64,000 bases of DNA from Ovis canadensis (taxonomy: Eukaryota > Chordata > Mammalia > Artiodactyla > Bovidae): positions 26,762,501-26,826,500 of the forward strand of contig NC_091255.1 of assembly GCF_042477335.2 (NCBI RefSeq), given 5' to 3'. The notes beneath the pieces were generated by a model. That model saw nothing but the letters and a program-made list of their open reading frames with translations, did no database searches and was not told the DNA's origin. This document shows, one piece after another, positions 54,226-64,000 of this stretch. A program made the translations under genes and the position numbers. How positions within the stretch are numbered: the stretch's first letter is position 1; the number at the start of each line of letters is the position of its first letter.

Positions 54226-54670
54226 TCAGACTTATTTTTTTTTTAACGTTTTATTTTGCATTGGAGTAGAGATGAACACGGCTTCCCTTGTAGCTCAGCT
54301 GGTAAAGAATCTACCTGTAATGCAGGAGACCCCAGGTTGATTCCTGGGTCAGGAAGAGCCACTGGAGAAGGGATAGGCTACCCACTCCAGTATTTGTGGG
54401 CTTCCCTGGTGGCTCAGGTGGAAAAGAATCCTTCTGCAATGTGGGAGACCTGTGTTGGGAAGACCCCATGGAGAAGGGAACGGCTACCCACTCCAGCATT
54501 CTGGCCTGGAGAATTCCATGGACAGCATAGTCCATGGGGTTGCAAAGAGTTGGACATGAGAGATTAACAGTGTTGTGATAGATTCAGGTGGACAGCAAAG
54601 GGACTCAGCCATACATATTCATGTATCCATTTCCCCTAACTCCCCTCCCATCCAGGCTGCCACATAACAG
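54226..54670 (-). mobile_element. L1 3' UTR split by a double Bov-tA
   Basis: Antisense L1 (ttttattttgcattggagtagagatgaaca) resumes at 54,570 as gtgttgtgatagattcaggtggacagcaaagggactcagcc. Confidence 0.8.
54271..54569 (+). mobile_element. Double Bov-tA SINE
   Basis: Two tRNA heads in tandem: ggcttcccttgtagctcagctgg at 54,280 and gggcttccctggtggctcagg at about 54,399, the second carrying a complete Bov-A body. The unit lies between gat(g/t)aaca copies at 54,271-54,278 and 54,562-54,569. Confidence 0.88.
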
Positions 54671-54702
54671 CCCAAGAATGGATCTGACTTCTGATCTAGG
54701 TC

Positions 54703-54846
54703 CTTGCTACTCAGAGTTGGTCCACAGAGCAGCAGTCCCAGCACTACTTGGAAGGTTATTTAAACTACAGACATACTGAGTCAGAACCTATAGTTCCACA
54801 AGATCCCCAGATGGTTCGCACATACAACAGTGCTTGAAAAGTGCTG
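54703..54846 (+). mobile_element. MER5-like hAT relic
   Basis: ctactcagagttggtccacagagcagcag, ctgagtcagaacc, caagatccccagatggttcgcac, gtgcttgaaaagtgctg follow the MER5-type order. Confidence 0.7.
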
Positions 54847-54924
54847 ACCCTGAGGGGTCCCTGGGTCCTCAGATCATCAGTGAGACAGATGCAGCTCTTA
54901 CCACCAACAGGCAGAGCAGACAGA

Positions 54925-55035
54925 CAGGCTGAGAGAATTGTTAAGGCACACACAACTGGTGAGCGGAGGATCCAAGACTCACACGCTGGCAGGTCTGACT
55001 CCAGAATCGGTATCTTTGCCAGCATTCAGCAAGGT
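54925..55035 (-). mobile_element. MIR SINE relic
   Basis: Antisense MIR: gagagaattgttaaggcacacacaactggtgagcggaggatccaagactc. Confidence 0.65.
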
Positions 55036-55110
55036 GTGATATAGAAGTGGTCCAGGAGCATTGCCTCTGAGTTCCGCTGCTTCCTGCCCATCCCCTGAAT
55101 CGTGCTCATC

Positions 55111-55413
55111 CTTTTTTAAAAAATTTATTTATGGCTGCACTGGGTCTTCGTTGCTGTGTGTGGACTTTCTCTAGTTGTGGCAATGGGGGCTACTCTTCGT
55201 TACGGTGCCTGGGCTTCTCGTTACAGTGGGTTCTCTTCTTGCCGAGCACAGGCTCTAGGCACACAGGCCTCAGCAGCTGCAGCATGCGGGCTCAGTAACT
55301 GAGGTGCGTGGGCTTAGATGCTCCATGGCACATGGGATCTTCCTGGACCAGGGATGGAACTCGTGTCCCCTACATTGGCGGGCGGATTCTTTACTGGACC
55401 GCCAGGGAATCCC
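55111..55413 (-). mobile_element. Full-length CHR-type SINE
   Basis: Long CHR form: ggctgcactgggtcttcgttgctgtg, gggctactcttcgttacgg, gctctaggcacacagg, gatcttcctggaccagggatgg, gccagggaatccc. Flanking cgtgctcatcct / catgcgcatctt may be a decayed duplication. Confidence 0.9.
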
Positions 55414-55419
55414 ATGCGC

Positions 55420-55540
55420 ATCTTTATCTTTCTGTTTCTCTCACTTCTCACCATTTTTCCTCCCTCCTTGCTCCGCCTTCCTTCCTCCTCCTCCTTCATT
55501 TCCTTATTTCTTCCCTTCCTTCCTTTTCTCACTCACTAAG
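55420..55540. repeat. Pyrimidine-rich low-complexity tract
   Basis: Irregular C/T runs with repeated cttcctcc and cttccttc motifs. Confidence 0.8.
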
Positions 55541-56115
55541 CACTCCTCTGAGCTGGGCCCTAGTATATAGGAAAAGCCTTGCTTTCAAGGGACCCACACC
55601 TGGTTGAGCATGACAAGCACCTGGGGCTTCAACTTAAGTTTCTGATACCTGGCCCCACCCCAGACTCCCTGAGTCAAATTCTCACAGAGTGGGGCCTGGG
55701 CTTGAATATTTTGACATTACTCCTGTGGTGATTCAGATGCAGCAGATCCACGGATGAGAGCTGAGAAAAAGTGTTGAGTACAATAGTAAGCAAAGAAAAA
55801 GGGGCAATCAACCCTGGTGAATGAGGCCAGGAGGGTCCACTGCTAAGGATTAGGAGGACTTCACAAAGGAGGTGACTGAAGTGGGTTTTAAGGGATGCCT
55901 AGGAGTTTCCCAGGGGGACAGGGTTTGGATGGGGGTGGGAAAGGTTTCTTTGGTCAAGAAAACAGTTTTTGCAAAGGCATGGACACAGGAAATAGTGACA
56001 TATTTGGGAAACTGTAAGTAACTTAGTGTGGTTGAAGGGTCAGGCAGAGAAGAAGGCTGGAGAAAAGCCAGAGTCAGGTCATGAGGTCAAGAGGAGGGTC
56101 TGGAGGTGACCCTGA
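55541..56115 (+). mobile_element. Ancient repeat plus MER5-like relic
   Basis: 55,612-55,775 is MER5-like (cctggccccaccccagactccctgagtcaaattctcacagagtggggcc, ctcctgtggtgattcagatgcag). The flanks match a mammal-wide repeat (gagctgggccctagtatataggaa before; gaggacttcacaaaggaggtgac and gttttgcaaaggcatggac after), so the hAT relic appears nested in it. Confidence 0.6.
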
Positions 56116-56274
56116 AGAGATGCGGTGTTCAGACTGTCTCCAAGGGGCACCTTCTCTGGACCAGTGGGCTTCACCTGCTCTGTGAATTCTGGCATTGTCT
56201 CTTGTTATTCTTTGCTCTTGAGCTCCCACCCTCTGTTGGCAGCCTTGTCACCTGGGTGTTAAAGTGAGTCTTCA

Positions 56275-56420
56275 TTTCCACTTTTTATTCTCACAATCAT
56301 GAAGCTGGTCTACTCCCTGACCTGTGAGAAAACTGAGCCCCGGAAAGAGAAAGTGACTGAAAGAATCCCTCAAAAAACCTGGAGCAAGGCCCAAACTGGA
56401 GCCAGGCTGCTTGCTGCTAG
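56275..56420 (-). mobile_element. MIR SINE relic
   Basis: Antisense MIR: tattctcacaatcatgaagctgg, cctgtgagaaaactgagccccggaaagagaaagtgac. Confidence 0.6.
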
Positions 56421-57055
56421 CTGATTACGACCTTGTGCACTTGTATGCTCAGGCTGTCCTTCTGTGGTTTTACCAAAGGAATGAGTCAGGAAGCAGCCTC
56501 AGACTGTTGAAGGGTGGGACAGGTGAGGGCTTCAGCTCCCCTGAATCTCAGAAGCTTTGCGACTTCTTGGCCTGCCTGTGGGCCAGTGGCTGGGGGTAAC
56601 TGCTCCCAACAATGGTCACCTGGAGGGCTCAGCCCACTTCCTTCAGGGGTCGCACCACCCTGAGCATGAAATAGGACTGTGTCAGGTGAGCGGGAGGCCT
56701 GGCATGCCTGCAGCAAGCTTGCCGAGGGGCAGCCCACGGAGCCTGGGGAACCCTACGGCCCACAGTGCTGACCTTTGCCAGTGAGCCTGGGCCTCAGCCA
56801 CGGCCTCTCTGGGTCTCCTCTCCTAGCAACACAGTCCCAGCTGTCTTTATCTTTCCCCAGATGACCCTTTTTGTCCCTTAATCATCATTTTTTGCTTCTC
56901 TGCACCCTTTCCCCACGTTTTTTCAAATGTCTCAATCCCACAGGGACCTGTACTCTGCCAGCATCTAAGACCAGAGCACATGAAGCCAGAGCGTGTCATT
57001 AAATCCTGAGTCCATCCACTAACACCACATTTCCCAAGGGGACTGGGCACCCTGG
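56421..57055. other. Unassigned unique sequence
   Basis: No repeat or exon recognised. Confidence 0.4.
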
Positions 57056-57059
57056 TGCT

Positions 57060-57195
57060 GTGATGGGTAATACAGAGAAGCCACGAGGCTCGGGTTCAAA
57101 CCCCAGCCCTGCTTCTGAGCTGTGGAACCTGGAGTTGGATACCGAACCTCTCTGAACCTTCATTTTCTTCTTTTTCATATGGGGCCAATACCACC
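57060..57195 (+). mobile_element. MIR SINE relic
   Basis: gaggctcgggttcaaaccccagccctgcttctgagctgtgg and cgaacctctctgaaccttcattttc match MIR. Confidence 0.78.
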
Positions 57196-57384
57196 ACCCA
57201 CTGCCCTGGAGGAAGCTGGGCTCTCCCAAGTTTATTTCCCTACCCATGCCGCGTGCCCAGGGTTGTTGTGGGCATGAAGCCAATGTGGGCTCCTTCACCT
57301 TCTGAAGAACCTCATTCACTCCCAGCCAGCTGCTCTCTGTGAAACTTGCAAAGCTTCTAATAACATGCTTTTAGTGACCTAATA

Positions 57385-57500
57385 TGCAGCATTGGCACGT
57401 AGATGAAAGCCACATGACTGTGGTCAGGTTCCTTCCTCTCTGAGCCTCTGCTTGTTCATCTGTAAAATGGGGATAGTCATCCCGGAAATGGCTGACCTGG
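57385..57500 (+). mobile_element. MIR SINE relic
   Basis: catgactgtggtcaggttccttcctctctgagcctctgcttgttcatctgtaaaatggggatagtcatcc is MIR core and 3' part. Confidence 0.8.
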
Positions 57501-57935
57501 ATATGTAAGACCCAGATATGATACAACTGACTGGCAGATGTCATCCCTTATATGACCTTGCTTCAAGGCCACAGTGACCTATCCTGGCCAGTTGGAGCCC
57601 TTCCCTGGAAACTACCATGCTGGGTTCAGGAGGAGACCTTTCTTCTGTGGGCAAAGCTGTACAGGTGAGAGTCTGAAGGCTACTTGGAGGCCATTTTCCT
57701 CTACCATATGGGAACCTGGTCTGTGGTGAAAGATCAGCTCTACTCAAGGAGCAGTCTCAGAGGCAGAGAGAAAGCCTGACTGCATCTCAGATCCTGTTTC
57801 CAGTCGGATGTGAGCAGGTTCTGTCCCTGCCTTCTCAGCTTTTGCACTTGATTATTTTCCGGAAACTTTCCGCCATTGTTTCACCCATTTGCTTAATCTA
57901 GTTCAAATCATGATTTTGTCTCTTGTACCAGACAG
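57501..57935. other. Unassigned unique sequence
   Basis: No repeat or exon recognised. Confidence 0.4.
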
Positions 57936-57939
57936 AATG

Positions 57940-58100
57940 ATAGATCAGGTTTGTGCTATCAATCCTATTTTCAAGTGAGAAAACTCAGGCTCAGAGAAAG
58001 TTCCAGAAGCTGAGGCTTGCCTAGAGTCACTTGGGGAATGAAAGCAGAGCTGGGATTTGAATTTGGGACCGCCAGAGCCCAAAGCCAAGCCTTTCCCACT
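57940..58100 (-). mobile_element. MIR SINE relic
   Basis: Antisense MIR: cctattttcaagtgagaaaactcaggctcagagaaag, gcagagctgggatttgaatttggg. Confidence 0.82.
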
Positions 58101-59035
58101 GGCCCATGCTGTCTCCTGTGGGCCACGTCAGGCTTCTGGGAGGAACACCTTTGTTTCTTTCTGTATCAGCAGGAGTCTGGCAGGAAGACAGAAATCATGG
58201 CAGAATTTCTTCAGAGGAAATTTAATATAAGTATTTATATTAAGCAGAAAAAGAAATCTGGAGAAAAGAACTATAGAAAGCAGCTTTCACCTCCTGGGAA
58301 GAGGCTGAGGTACTAGAGTCTAGGAGCTTGGAGGGGCCCCTGGAGCTGAAGCTTAGACACTGAGGAGGGAGGCACCTAGCTCTGTGGGTGCTGCTGAGCT
58401 GGCTGGCAGGGCTGGTTCTGGGGTGATGAGCCCGAAGTCTGGACTTTGGGCTCCACCTCAGTATATTGTATGAAGGGAGCAGGCTTCCCACAGTCTACGA
58501 GGCTGACTCCGGGGTGCTGGGGGAACACCTGTACCCCACCCCAGCTCACCCAGTACTTTGTCTAGGTCTTCTGCAGAGGCTCAGCAAGCCTGGATAGCTG
58601 GCATGGTGCCATCTGTTGAGTTAGCCAGTCCCTGGTGGGATTCACTGTGGCCACAGGAACCTCCCTATTCTCTCTGGAGGACACCTTATCCCAGGTGCGT
58701 CTGCTCAGACACAGGGGCTGACAGACACCCTCCCTGGGGCCCCATCCCTGCCCAGGCACATGGGGTCCTGTCATTCACTGGGCTAGACTTTGAGGCCTGG
58801 GAATCCTCGGGGTCCAGCAGCTGTTCGCCCCCTAAGCTGCTTGAAGCAGCCACTCTCTCCCCAGTCTAGTTTTCTCTTCCTACCCACTTACTTTTCTTGT
58901 CTGATGTAGAAGAAAGAGGACGAGATCTGGGCATTAGTCATCCTTGACACTATCACTTCCTGACTGACTACTTGTACTCTCATGAAATATAAAAACCTTG
59001 CAACTCTGTGGGCCCATTAACCATGACCCCACCCC
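58101..59035. other. Unassigned unique sequence
   Basis: About 0.9 kb with no repeat or exon recognised. Confidence 0.4.
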
Positions 59036-59120
59036 AGTTGTCCTATATATCATGTCTACATACACTGCAAACCCACAATTTATTGTTACATGGTTGCTTT
59101 ACACAGTCACATGTGTCTTA

Positions 59121-59300
59121 AGAAAAGGGAAATGGGGAATTTCCTGGTGGCCCAGTGGTTGGGACTCTGAGCTTTCACTGCCAAGGACCTGGGTTCAATC
59201 CCTGGTTGGGGAACTAAGATCCCACCATCCAAATGGCACAGTCCTCAAAAACCAAAACAAACAAGCAAAAAAAAAAATCTTTATAAAAGAAAAGGGAAAT
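59121..59300 (+). mobile_element. CHR-type SINE with target duplication
   Basis: ggaatttcctggtggcccagtggttgggactc, gggttcaatccctggttggggaactaagatcc, A-rich tail, between perfect 13-bp repeats agaaaagggaaat at 59,121-59,133 and 59,288-59,300. Confidence 0.93.
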
Positions 59301-59379
59301 AGTTTTTAATATTTACCCAGGTTTACCTGTTCGTTTGTTCTTGGTTCTTCCTTTGCCCTTTCTTCCTTCTGGAGAACTC

Positions 59380-59590
59380 GGGCTTCCCAGGTGGCACAGT
59401 GGTACAGAGTCTTGCTGCCAGTGCAGGAGACATGGGTTCCATCCCGGGGTTGGGAAGATCCCCGAGAGGAGGAAATGGAAAGCTGCTCCAGTATTCTTGC
59501 CTGGGAAATCCCGTGGACAGAGGAGCCTGGAGGCTGCAGTCTGTGGAGTCACAAAGTGTCAGACATGACTGAGCATGAACGCGTGTCTGA
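59380..59590 (+). mobile_element. Bov-tA SINE
   Basis: gggcttcccaggtggcacagtggtacagag, ctccagtattcttgcctgggaaatcccg, agacatgactgagcatgaacgcg. Confidence 0.92.
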
Positions 59591-59857
59591 AGCACTTCCT
59601 GTAACATTTCTTTTGGATGAGTCTCCCAGTGAGGAATTCTCTTGTCTTTCCTGTATCTGAAAATGCCTTTGCTTCACGTTTGTTTTTGAAAGGTATTTTC
59701 ACTGGATATAAAATTCTGAGTTGACAGAATTTTTCCTCTGTGCTTTAAAGATGTTGTTCCACTGTTTCTTGGCCTCCATTCTTTCCGATGAAAAGTCAGT
59801 TTTACACACCATACACACACACAAAGAAAAAACATTTCTCCTTAGGATGAAGTGTAT

Positions 59858-60279
59858 TAAAGAAGGCTGAACACTGAAGAATTGGTGCTTTCGAACGGTG
59901 GTGCTGGAATAAGTCTTGAGAGTCTTGAAAGAGGTGCTGGAATAAGTCTTGTGAGTCCCTTGGACTGCAAGGAGATCAAGCCAGTCAATCCTGAAGGAAA
60001 TCAGTCCTGAATATTCATTGGAAGGACTGATGCTGAGGCTCCAGTACTTTGGCCACCTGATGCAAAGAGCCAACTCACTGAAAAAGACCCTGATGCTCGA
60101 GAAGATTGAGGGTGAGAGGAGAAGGTGGCGACAGAGAATGAGATGGTTGGATGGCATCACCAGCTGAATGGACATGAGTTTGAGCAAACTCTGGGAGGTA
60201 GTAAAGGACAGGGAAGCCTGGTGTGCTGTAGTTCACAGGTTTGCAGAGTCAGACATGACTTAGTGACTGAGCAAAAACA
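59858..60279 (+). mobile_element. BovB (RTE) LINE 3' fragment
   Basis: Begins at aagaaggctgaacactgaagaattgg, ends cagacatgacttagtgactgagc. Contains a 33-bp tandem duplication (units at 59,900-59,932 and 59,933-59,965, both starting ggtgctggaataagtcttg) that disrupts the ORF. Dead copy. Confidence 0.9.
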
Positions 60280-60282
60280 ACA

Positions 60283-60360
60283 TGAAATATGTTGTTATTT
60301 TCTTTGTTTTCTTTGTTTGTTATTTTTCTTTGTGTTTTTTTGTTGTTTTGGTAGTTTGAT
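60283..60360. repeat. T/G-rich low-complexity tract
   Basis: Repeated tttgtt and tttctttg motifs. Confidence 0.7.
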
Positions 60361-60519
60361 TATATAAGTGTTTGGCTATAGGTTTGTGTGGTTGATTACA
60401 TGTCTACAGGTACGCATTTTATATTCACAGACTGTTGTGCATAGGCAGATGGGGGGTGCAGAGGCAAGGAGGGAGAAGAGAAAGCAAGCTGCCTCGCTCA
60501 TTGGTCCACTGAAAGAGGA

Positions 60520-60862
60520 CCTATAAAGCACTGTGAATGAGAAGCAGGAAGTTCTGAATTTGACTCTTGACCCTGCTCTTTCCCAACTGGGAGGTGTCAA
60601 ATGAGCTTCTGAGCTTCGATTTCCTCATCCATAAATCTGGATTAATCTTGGCCTCAGGGAATAAATGCCAGGTTTAAATCTTGGCTCCACCTCTTGTGAG
60701 CCATGTGGGCAATCTACTTGACCTTTCTGGGCCAGTTTCCTCATCATGGGGATTGTACTTGCTGTAACCACCTCCTAGGGATGGTGAAGGGTCAGAAGAC
60801 TTAATATCTATAAGGTACTCTGGGCAGTGTCTGAGATGCATAAGTGCTGTCTGAGTGTCTGT
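60520..60862 (+). mobile_element. Two tandem MIR relics
   Basis: First at about 60,525-60,660 (gaatttgactcttgaccctgctc, cttcgatttcctcatccataaatctgg), second at about 60,668-60,862 (ggtttaaatcttggctccacctcttgtgagccatgtgggc, ccagtttcctcatcatgggg, gtgtctgagatgcataagtgctg). Confidence 0.75.
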
Positions 60863-61028
60863 TACCTTAGAAGACTGTTGTGAGATTTTAAAAACATGAT
60901 ATACTTAGTAAAGGCTCAAAAAGAGTTTCCTTCTCTCCCTGAATCAGACCTAGGCTGAAGGTTGCAACATCTTTCTGAACCTCTCCCCTAAAGCTGGATC
61001 CAGGATAAAGTCCCTTGCATGCATGCAT

Positions 61029-61217
61029 GCTCAGCTGTGTCTGACTCTTTGTGACCCTGAGACTTACCAGGCTCCTCTGTGCATGGGATTTCCCAGACAA
61101 GAATACTGGAGTGGGTTGCCATTTCCTCCTCCAGGGGATCTTCCTGACCTAGGAATTGAACCTGCGTCTCCTGTATAGGCAGGTGAATTCTTTACAACTG
61201 AACCCCCTTGGAAGCCC
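61029..61217 (-). mobile_element. Bov-tA SINE
   Basis: Reverse-complement Bov-tA preceded by a gcatgcatgcatgc run; ends cccccttggaagccc. Confidence 0.88.
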
Positions 61218-62027
61218 ACAGTCCCCTGTGGTGTGCCAAAATAAAGCAGAGATGCTGGGCTGTGTGGATGACCACAGGGATGATCTTCAGCAAAGAAGGT
61301 GGAGCTGGCCTCTGGGCCCCAGTTTCCTTAACAGAAAGGAAGAACTCCTTGCTGGAAGGACCAAATGAAAAGAGGGTCATAGAAATATTTTGGAGGTAGT
61401 AAAACTCCTAGAGTTGTAACGTTTTGCTAATGTTTTTCTCCTGGGTGACTGACAGCTTTCATGCATACCTGAAGGGCCTGCAGTCTCTTCTTTCTTTCTC
61501 TGAGTCCAAACAGAAGCCCTCCAGGTGCTCATCAATGTCGCTATCAGACACTTGAGGCCTCCAGGCTGGGAGTGGAGGAGCCTGGGACCCACTGTCGAGC
61601 CACCTGCCAGGGCAGAAGCATGCTAAGCTCTATGAGGAAGTGAGGAGAAGGCCTCATGTCATACTTTGTGGAACGCTTTGAGATACAGTCCTCAGAGTGG
61701 AGGAGCATTTAGTACCAATGTCATTCAAAGGTTCCGGTGAAATAGCTCTTTGAGCTTTTATTTGCAGCTTCATCTCTGCCTGGGATTCACGCAGGACTTG
61801 AACTCACCCCTCCCCTCTGATCTCTGACCCCTGAGTTTCAGTCCCTGAGCAGACTTGAGTGGGCCTGCTGCCTTTTCCCTGTTGGATACAGTATCTCTTT
61901 GGATAGAGTCATGGGCAAGCCTGTCCTATTGGTTTATCAGATGTGCTCAGGAAGGTCTACTCTGCAGCAGAAATACAGCCCTGGCCGAAACTGGGCCCGT
62001 ATCCTTCTAGAATGAGGAGGAGGGGCG
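61218..62027. other. Unassigned unique sequence
   Basis: About 0.8 kb with no repeat or exon recognised. Confidence 0.4.
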
Positions 62028-62111
62028 CAGCCAGTGATGAGCCTGGCACAGCCAGTGATGAGCCTGGCACAGCCAGTGATGAGCCTGGCGCAGCCAGTGA
62101 TGAGCCTGGCA
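62028..62111. repeat. 21-bp minisatellite, 4 copies
   Basis: Exactly four tandem copies of cagccagtgatgagcctgg(ca/cg), differing at only one position. Since 21 is divisible by 3, the frame 61,943-62,176 on the plus strand reads an ASDEPGT heptapeptide repeat; this frame has no other coding support. Confidence 0.95.
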
Positions 62112-62313
62112 CAGTCATAGGCCCTTGGTGTATGAAACACATAGACAGTAAAAGAAGCCCTTTTGCAGCTAATTAAGCCGACTGTGTGCTTTTCCCTCTG
62201 GGGTCCCAGTGTGCAGTGGCTGCAGACAGCAGCCTCCCTGGTAGTGTATGCGGTCAGTGGTCTGTACAGGTCACCCTAAGGGATCTTGAAGACAACTCTT
62301 TCCAGTGGACATT

Positions 62314-62376
62314 CCTTTGCCACCAAAGTCCGTCTAGTCAAGGCTATGGTTTTTCCAATGGTCATGTATGGATGTA
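62314..62376 (+). mobile_element. BovB internal scrap
   Basis: About 60 bp matching internal BovB (aagtccgtctagtcaaggc, tatggtttttccaatggtc, atgtatggatgt) without a BovB 3' end, so it is either a deletion remnant or a copied patch. Confidence 0.88.
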
Positions 62377-62840
62377 GGCCTGTGTCTCAGTAATATTTGT
62401 CTCTTGGTGCTGTGGCAGCCTGGGTAGGGGCCGGTGTGATTTTAACTTTGGCTTTCACGGTGGTGTTGAAGAGGATAAGTGGGCCATGGGAGGCAGGAAA
62501 GCCGTTGAACAGCTCTTGTAATTTTATTTTTCTCTTCTCTGGTTTCCAGCTTGACTTTTCTATCTGTATTATTGGTATAAGTTGGTAAAGAGCAAAAGTA
62601 TTTAACTTACTGAGGTTTAGGTTAAACCTTGGAAGTAATGTTCAGGCAATCTAGTTTAAAGGTATTTATGTTTTGAAACATGATACAAGAATCCTCGTGA
62701 TGAATAGTTGTTTAAGTCATTTTAAAGAGCAATAACTGTATCAGGCGTTTAACCCCATTATTTTACTTGTTCATTTGGAATCTCATACATTGCTATACAC
62801 ATATATTTTTCAGTATTATAAGCAGAGATCCCTACATTGC
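62377..62840. other. Unassigned AT-rich sequence
   Basis: No repeat or exon recognised. Confidence 0.4.
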
Positions 62841-62844
62841 AGTA

Positions 62845-62957
62845 TTTTTTAAGATTTATTAAAATTTTTTTTTGTTAGGGGGGCACTGTGCTGGGTCTTC
62901 CTTGCTGTGTGTGGGCTTTCTCTAGCTGTGGCAAGCAGGGGCTAATTTCTAGTTGCT
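62845..62957 (-). mobile_element. CHR-type SINE, partial
   Basis: tttattaaaattt, ctgtgctgggtcttccttgctgtgtgtgggctttctctagctgtggcaagcaggggcta: only the body end of the long CHR form. Confidence 0.8.
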
Positions 62958-63004
62958 TGTTGACATAATGGCTTTGGGGAACCTGTGAAACATCTGTTGG
63001 AAAG

Positions 63005-63092
63005 GTTGAGATTTCCCCCCTTTTCTTTCCTTTCTTTTCTCTTTCTCTCTCTCTCTTTTTTCTTTTCCTTTTCTCTGTCTCTCTCTCTCTCT
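63005..63092. repeat. (CT)n/pyrimidine microsatellite
   Basis: Almost pure C/T with two (ct)n runs. Confidence 0.92.
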
Positions 63093-63262
63093 GCACAAAA
63101 ATGGACCAATGTGGCAATCCAGTGTCACAGTGAGTCTCAAATTTTTGAGAAAGACTGAATCTGATTGGTCATTGACCAGCCAATAGATTGCCTCCCCTTG
63201 GATTAGGTGACTAACTCTTCTCCAATCAGATATGGCTGGAAAGGAGTGGTGAGTCACTTGGT

Positions 63263-64000
63263 CTCAGTTCAGTTCAGTCGCTCACTCTTTGCGACCCCAT
63301 GAATCGCAGCACGCCAGGCCTCCCTGTCCATCACCATCTCCCGGAGTTCACTCAGACTCACGTCCATTGAGTCAGTGATGCCATCCAGCCATCTCATCCT
63401 CTGTCGTCCCCTTCTCCTCCTGCCCCCAATCCCTCCCAGCATCACAGTCTTTTCCAGTGAGTCAACTCTTCCCATGAGGTGGCCAAAGTACTGGAGTTTC
63501 AGCTCTAGCATCATTCCTTCCAAAGAAATCCCAGGGCTGATCTCCTTCAGAATGGACTGGTTGGACCTCCTTGCAGTCCAAGGGACTCTCAAGAGTCTTC
63601 TCCAACACCACAGTTCAAAAGCATCAATTCTTTGGTGCTCAGCTTTCTTCACAGTCCAACTCTCACATCCATACATGACCACTGGAAAAACCATAGCCTT
63701 GACTTGACGGACCTTAGCAAAGAATGTCTCTGCTTTTGAATATGCTGTCTAGGTTGGTCATAACTTTTCTTGCAAGGAGTAAGCGTCTTTTATTTTCATG
63801 GCTGCAATCACCATCTGCAGTGATTTTGGAGCCCCCAAAAATAAAGTCTGACACTGTTTCCCCATCTATTTCCCATGAAGTGATGGGACCGGATGCCATG
63901 ATCTTTGTTTTCTGAATGTTGAGCTCTAAACCAACTTTTTCACTCTCCACTTTCACTTTCATCGGGAGGCTTTTTAGCTCCTCTTCACTTTCTGCCATAA
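63263..64000 (-). mobile_element. BovB (RTE) LINE, young, runs off the window end
   Basis: Antisense BovB from its 3' end (ctcagttcagttcagtcgctc) through the C-terminal ORF2 region to the window edge. The minus-strand frame 63,694-63,269 holds [39 protein letters not shown] and [13 protein letters not shown]; frame 63,998-63,714 holds the segment just after the reverse-transcriptase active site ([39 protein letters not shown]). A small deletion near 63,714-63,724, compared with the 15.8-kb copy, shifts the frame between them. The catalytic YADD box would lie just past position 64,000. No functional ORF. Confidence 0.93.

Larger units (their letters stand above)
59040..59815 (-). mobile_element. 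Old L1 fragment with two nested SINEs
   Basis: Antisense L1 text: tttattgttacatggttgc, tatttacccaggtttacctg, cctttgccctttcttccttctgg, then gtaacatttcttttgg, gaggaattctcttg, ggtattttcactggatataaaattctgagttgacag, aagatgttgttccactg. It reads through once the CHR and Bov-tA inserts are removed. Confidence 0.75.

Noticed and set aside
277..63998. tRNA-like A and B box sequences in many places
   Set aside because: All lie in tRNA-derived SINE heads (Bov-tA, CHR, MIR); none folds as an intact tRNA gene by inspection.

Overview
The window is mammalian nuclear DNA from a ruminant, almost certainly a bovid. The evidence is repeat content: about twenty Bov-tA/Bov-A SINE copies, nine BovB (RTE) LINE fragments, cetartiodactyl CHR-type tRNA-Glu SINEs and ruminant-type L1 3' ends. 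These families occur together only in ruminants. Cattle versus sheep, goat or another bovid cannot be decided by eye. I recognise no intact protein-coding gene, no functional RNA gene and no CpG island, so the window is intergenic or deep intronic.

Layout. 1-9 kb: SINEs, two BovB 3' fragments, an old L1 split by a SINE, MIR and L2 relics. 9-21 kb: a U2 snRNA-L1 chimeric retrocopy at 8,945-9,098, CHR SINEs, a layered nest (MIR, BovB, Bov-tA, CHR, L1) at 15.66-17.29 kb, and a relatively repeat-poor GC-richer stretch at 18.1-20.5 kb. 21.2-28.8 kb: AT-rich, nearly all minus-strand L1, broken by a TA-target DNA transposon with terminal inverted repeats, a GT-rich minisatellite, SINEs and a probable LTR. 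28.8-40 kb: mostly unique sequence with MIR/L2 relics, a hAT element with an 8-bp target duplication, and two stretches with possible regulatory motifs. 40.3-42.4 kb: two minus-strand BovB fragments, one with an 11-bp target duplication and a degenerate reverse-transcriptase active-site box. 43.6-51 kb: a second minus-strand L1 block containing a solo LTR (488 bp, 6-bp target duplication), an inverted SINE pair and a mariner MITE. 51-62 kb: mainly unique sequence with MIRs, a MaLR-like LTR, two MER5-like hAT relics, SINEs and BovB. The window closes inside a young minus-strand BovB copy at 63.3-64.0 kb.

Nothing here amounts to a new multi-gene system. What is informative is the record of retrotransposition: a template-switch chimera, an insertion reduced to its poly(A) tail, nested insertions with clear target-site duplications, and a marked excess of minus-strand L1. 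That excess would fit an intron of a plus-strand gene, but this is inference. Repeat family names are from memory of consensus sequences, boundaries of old repeats are approximate, and no database search was run.
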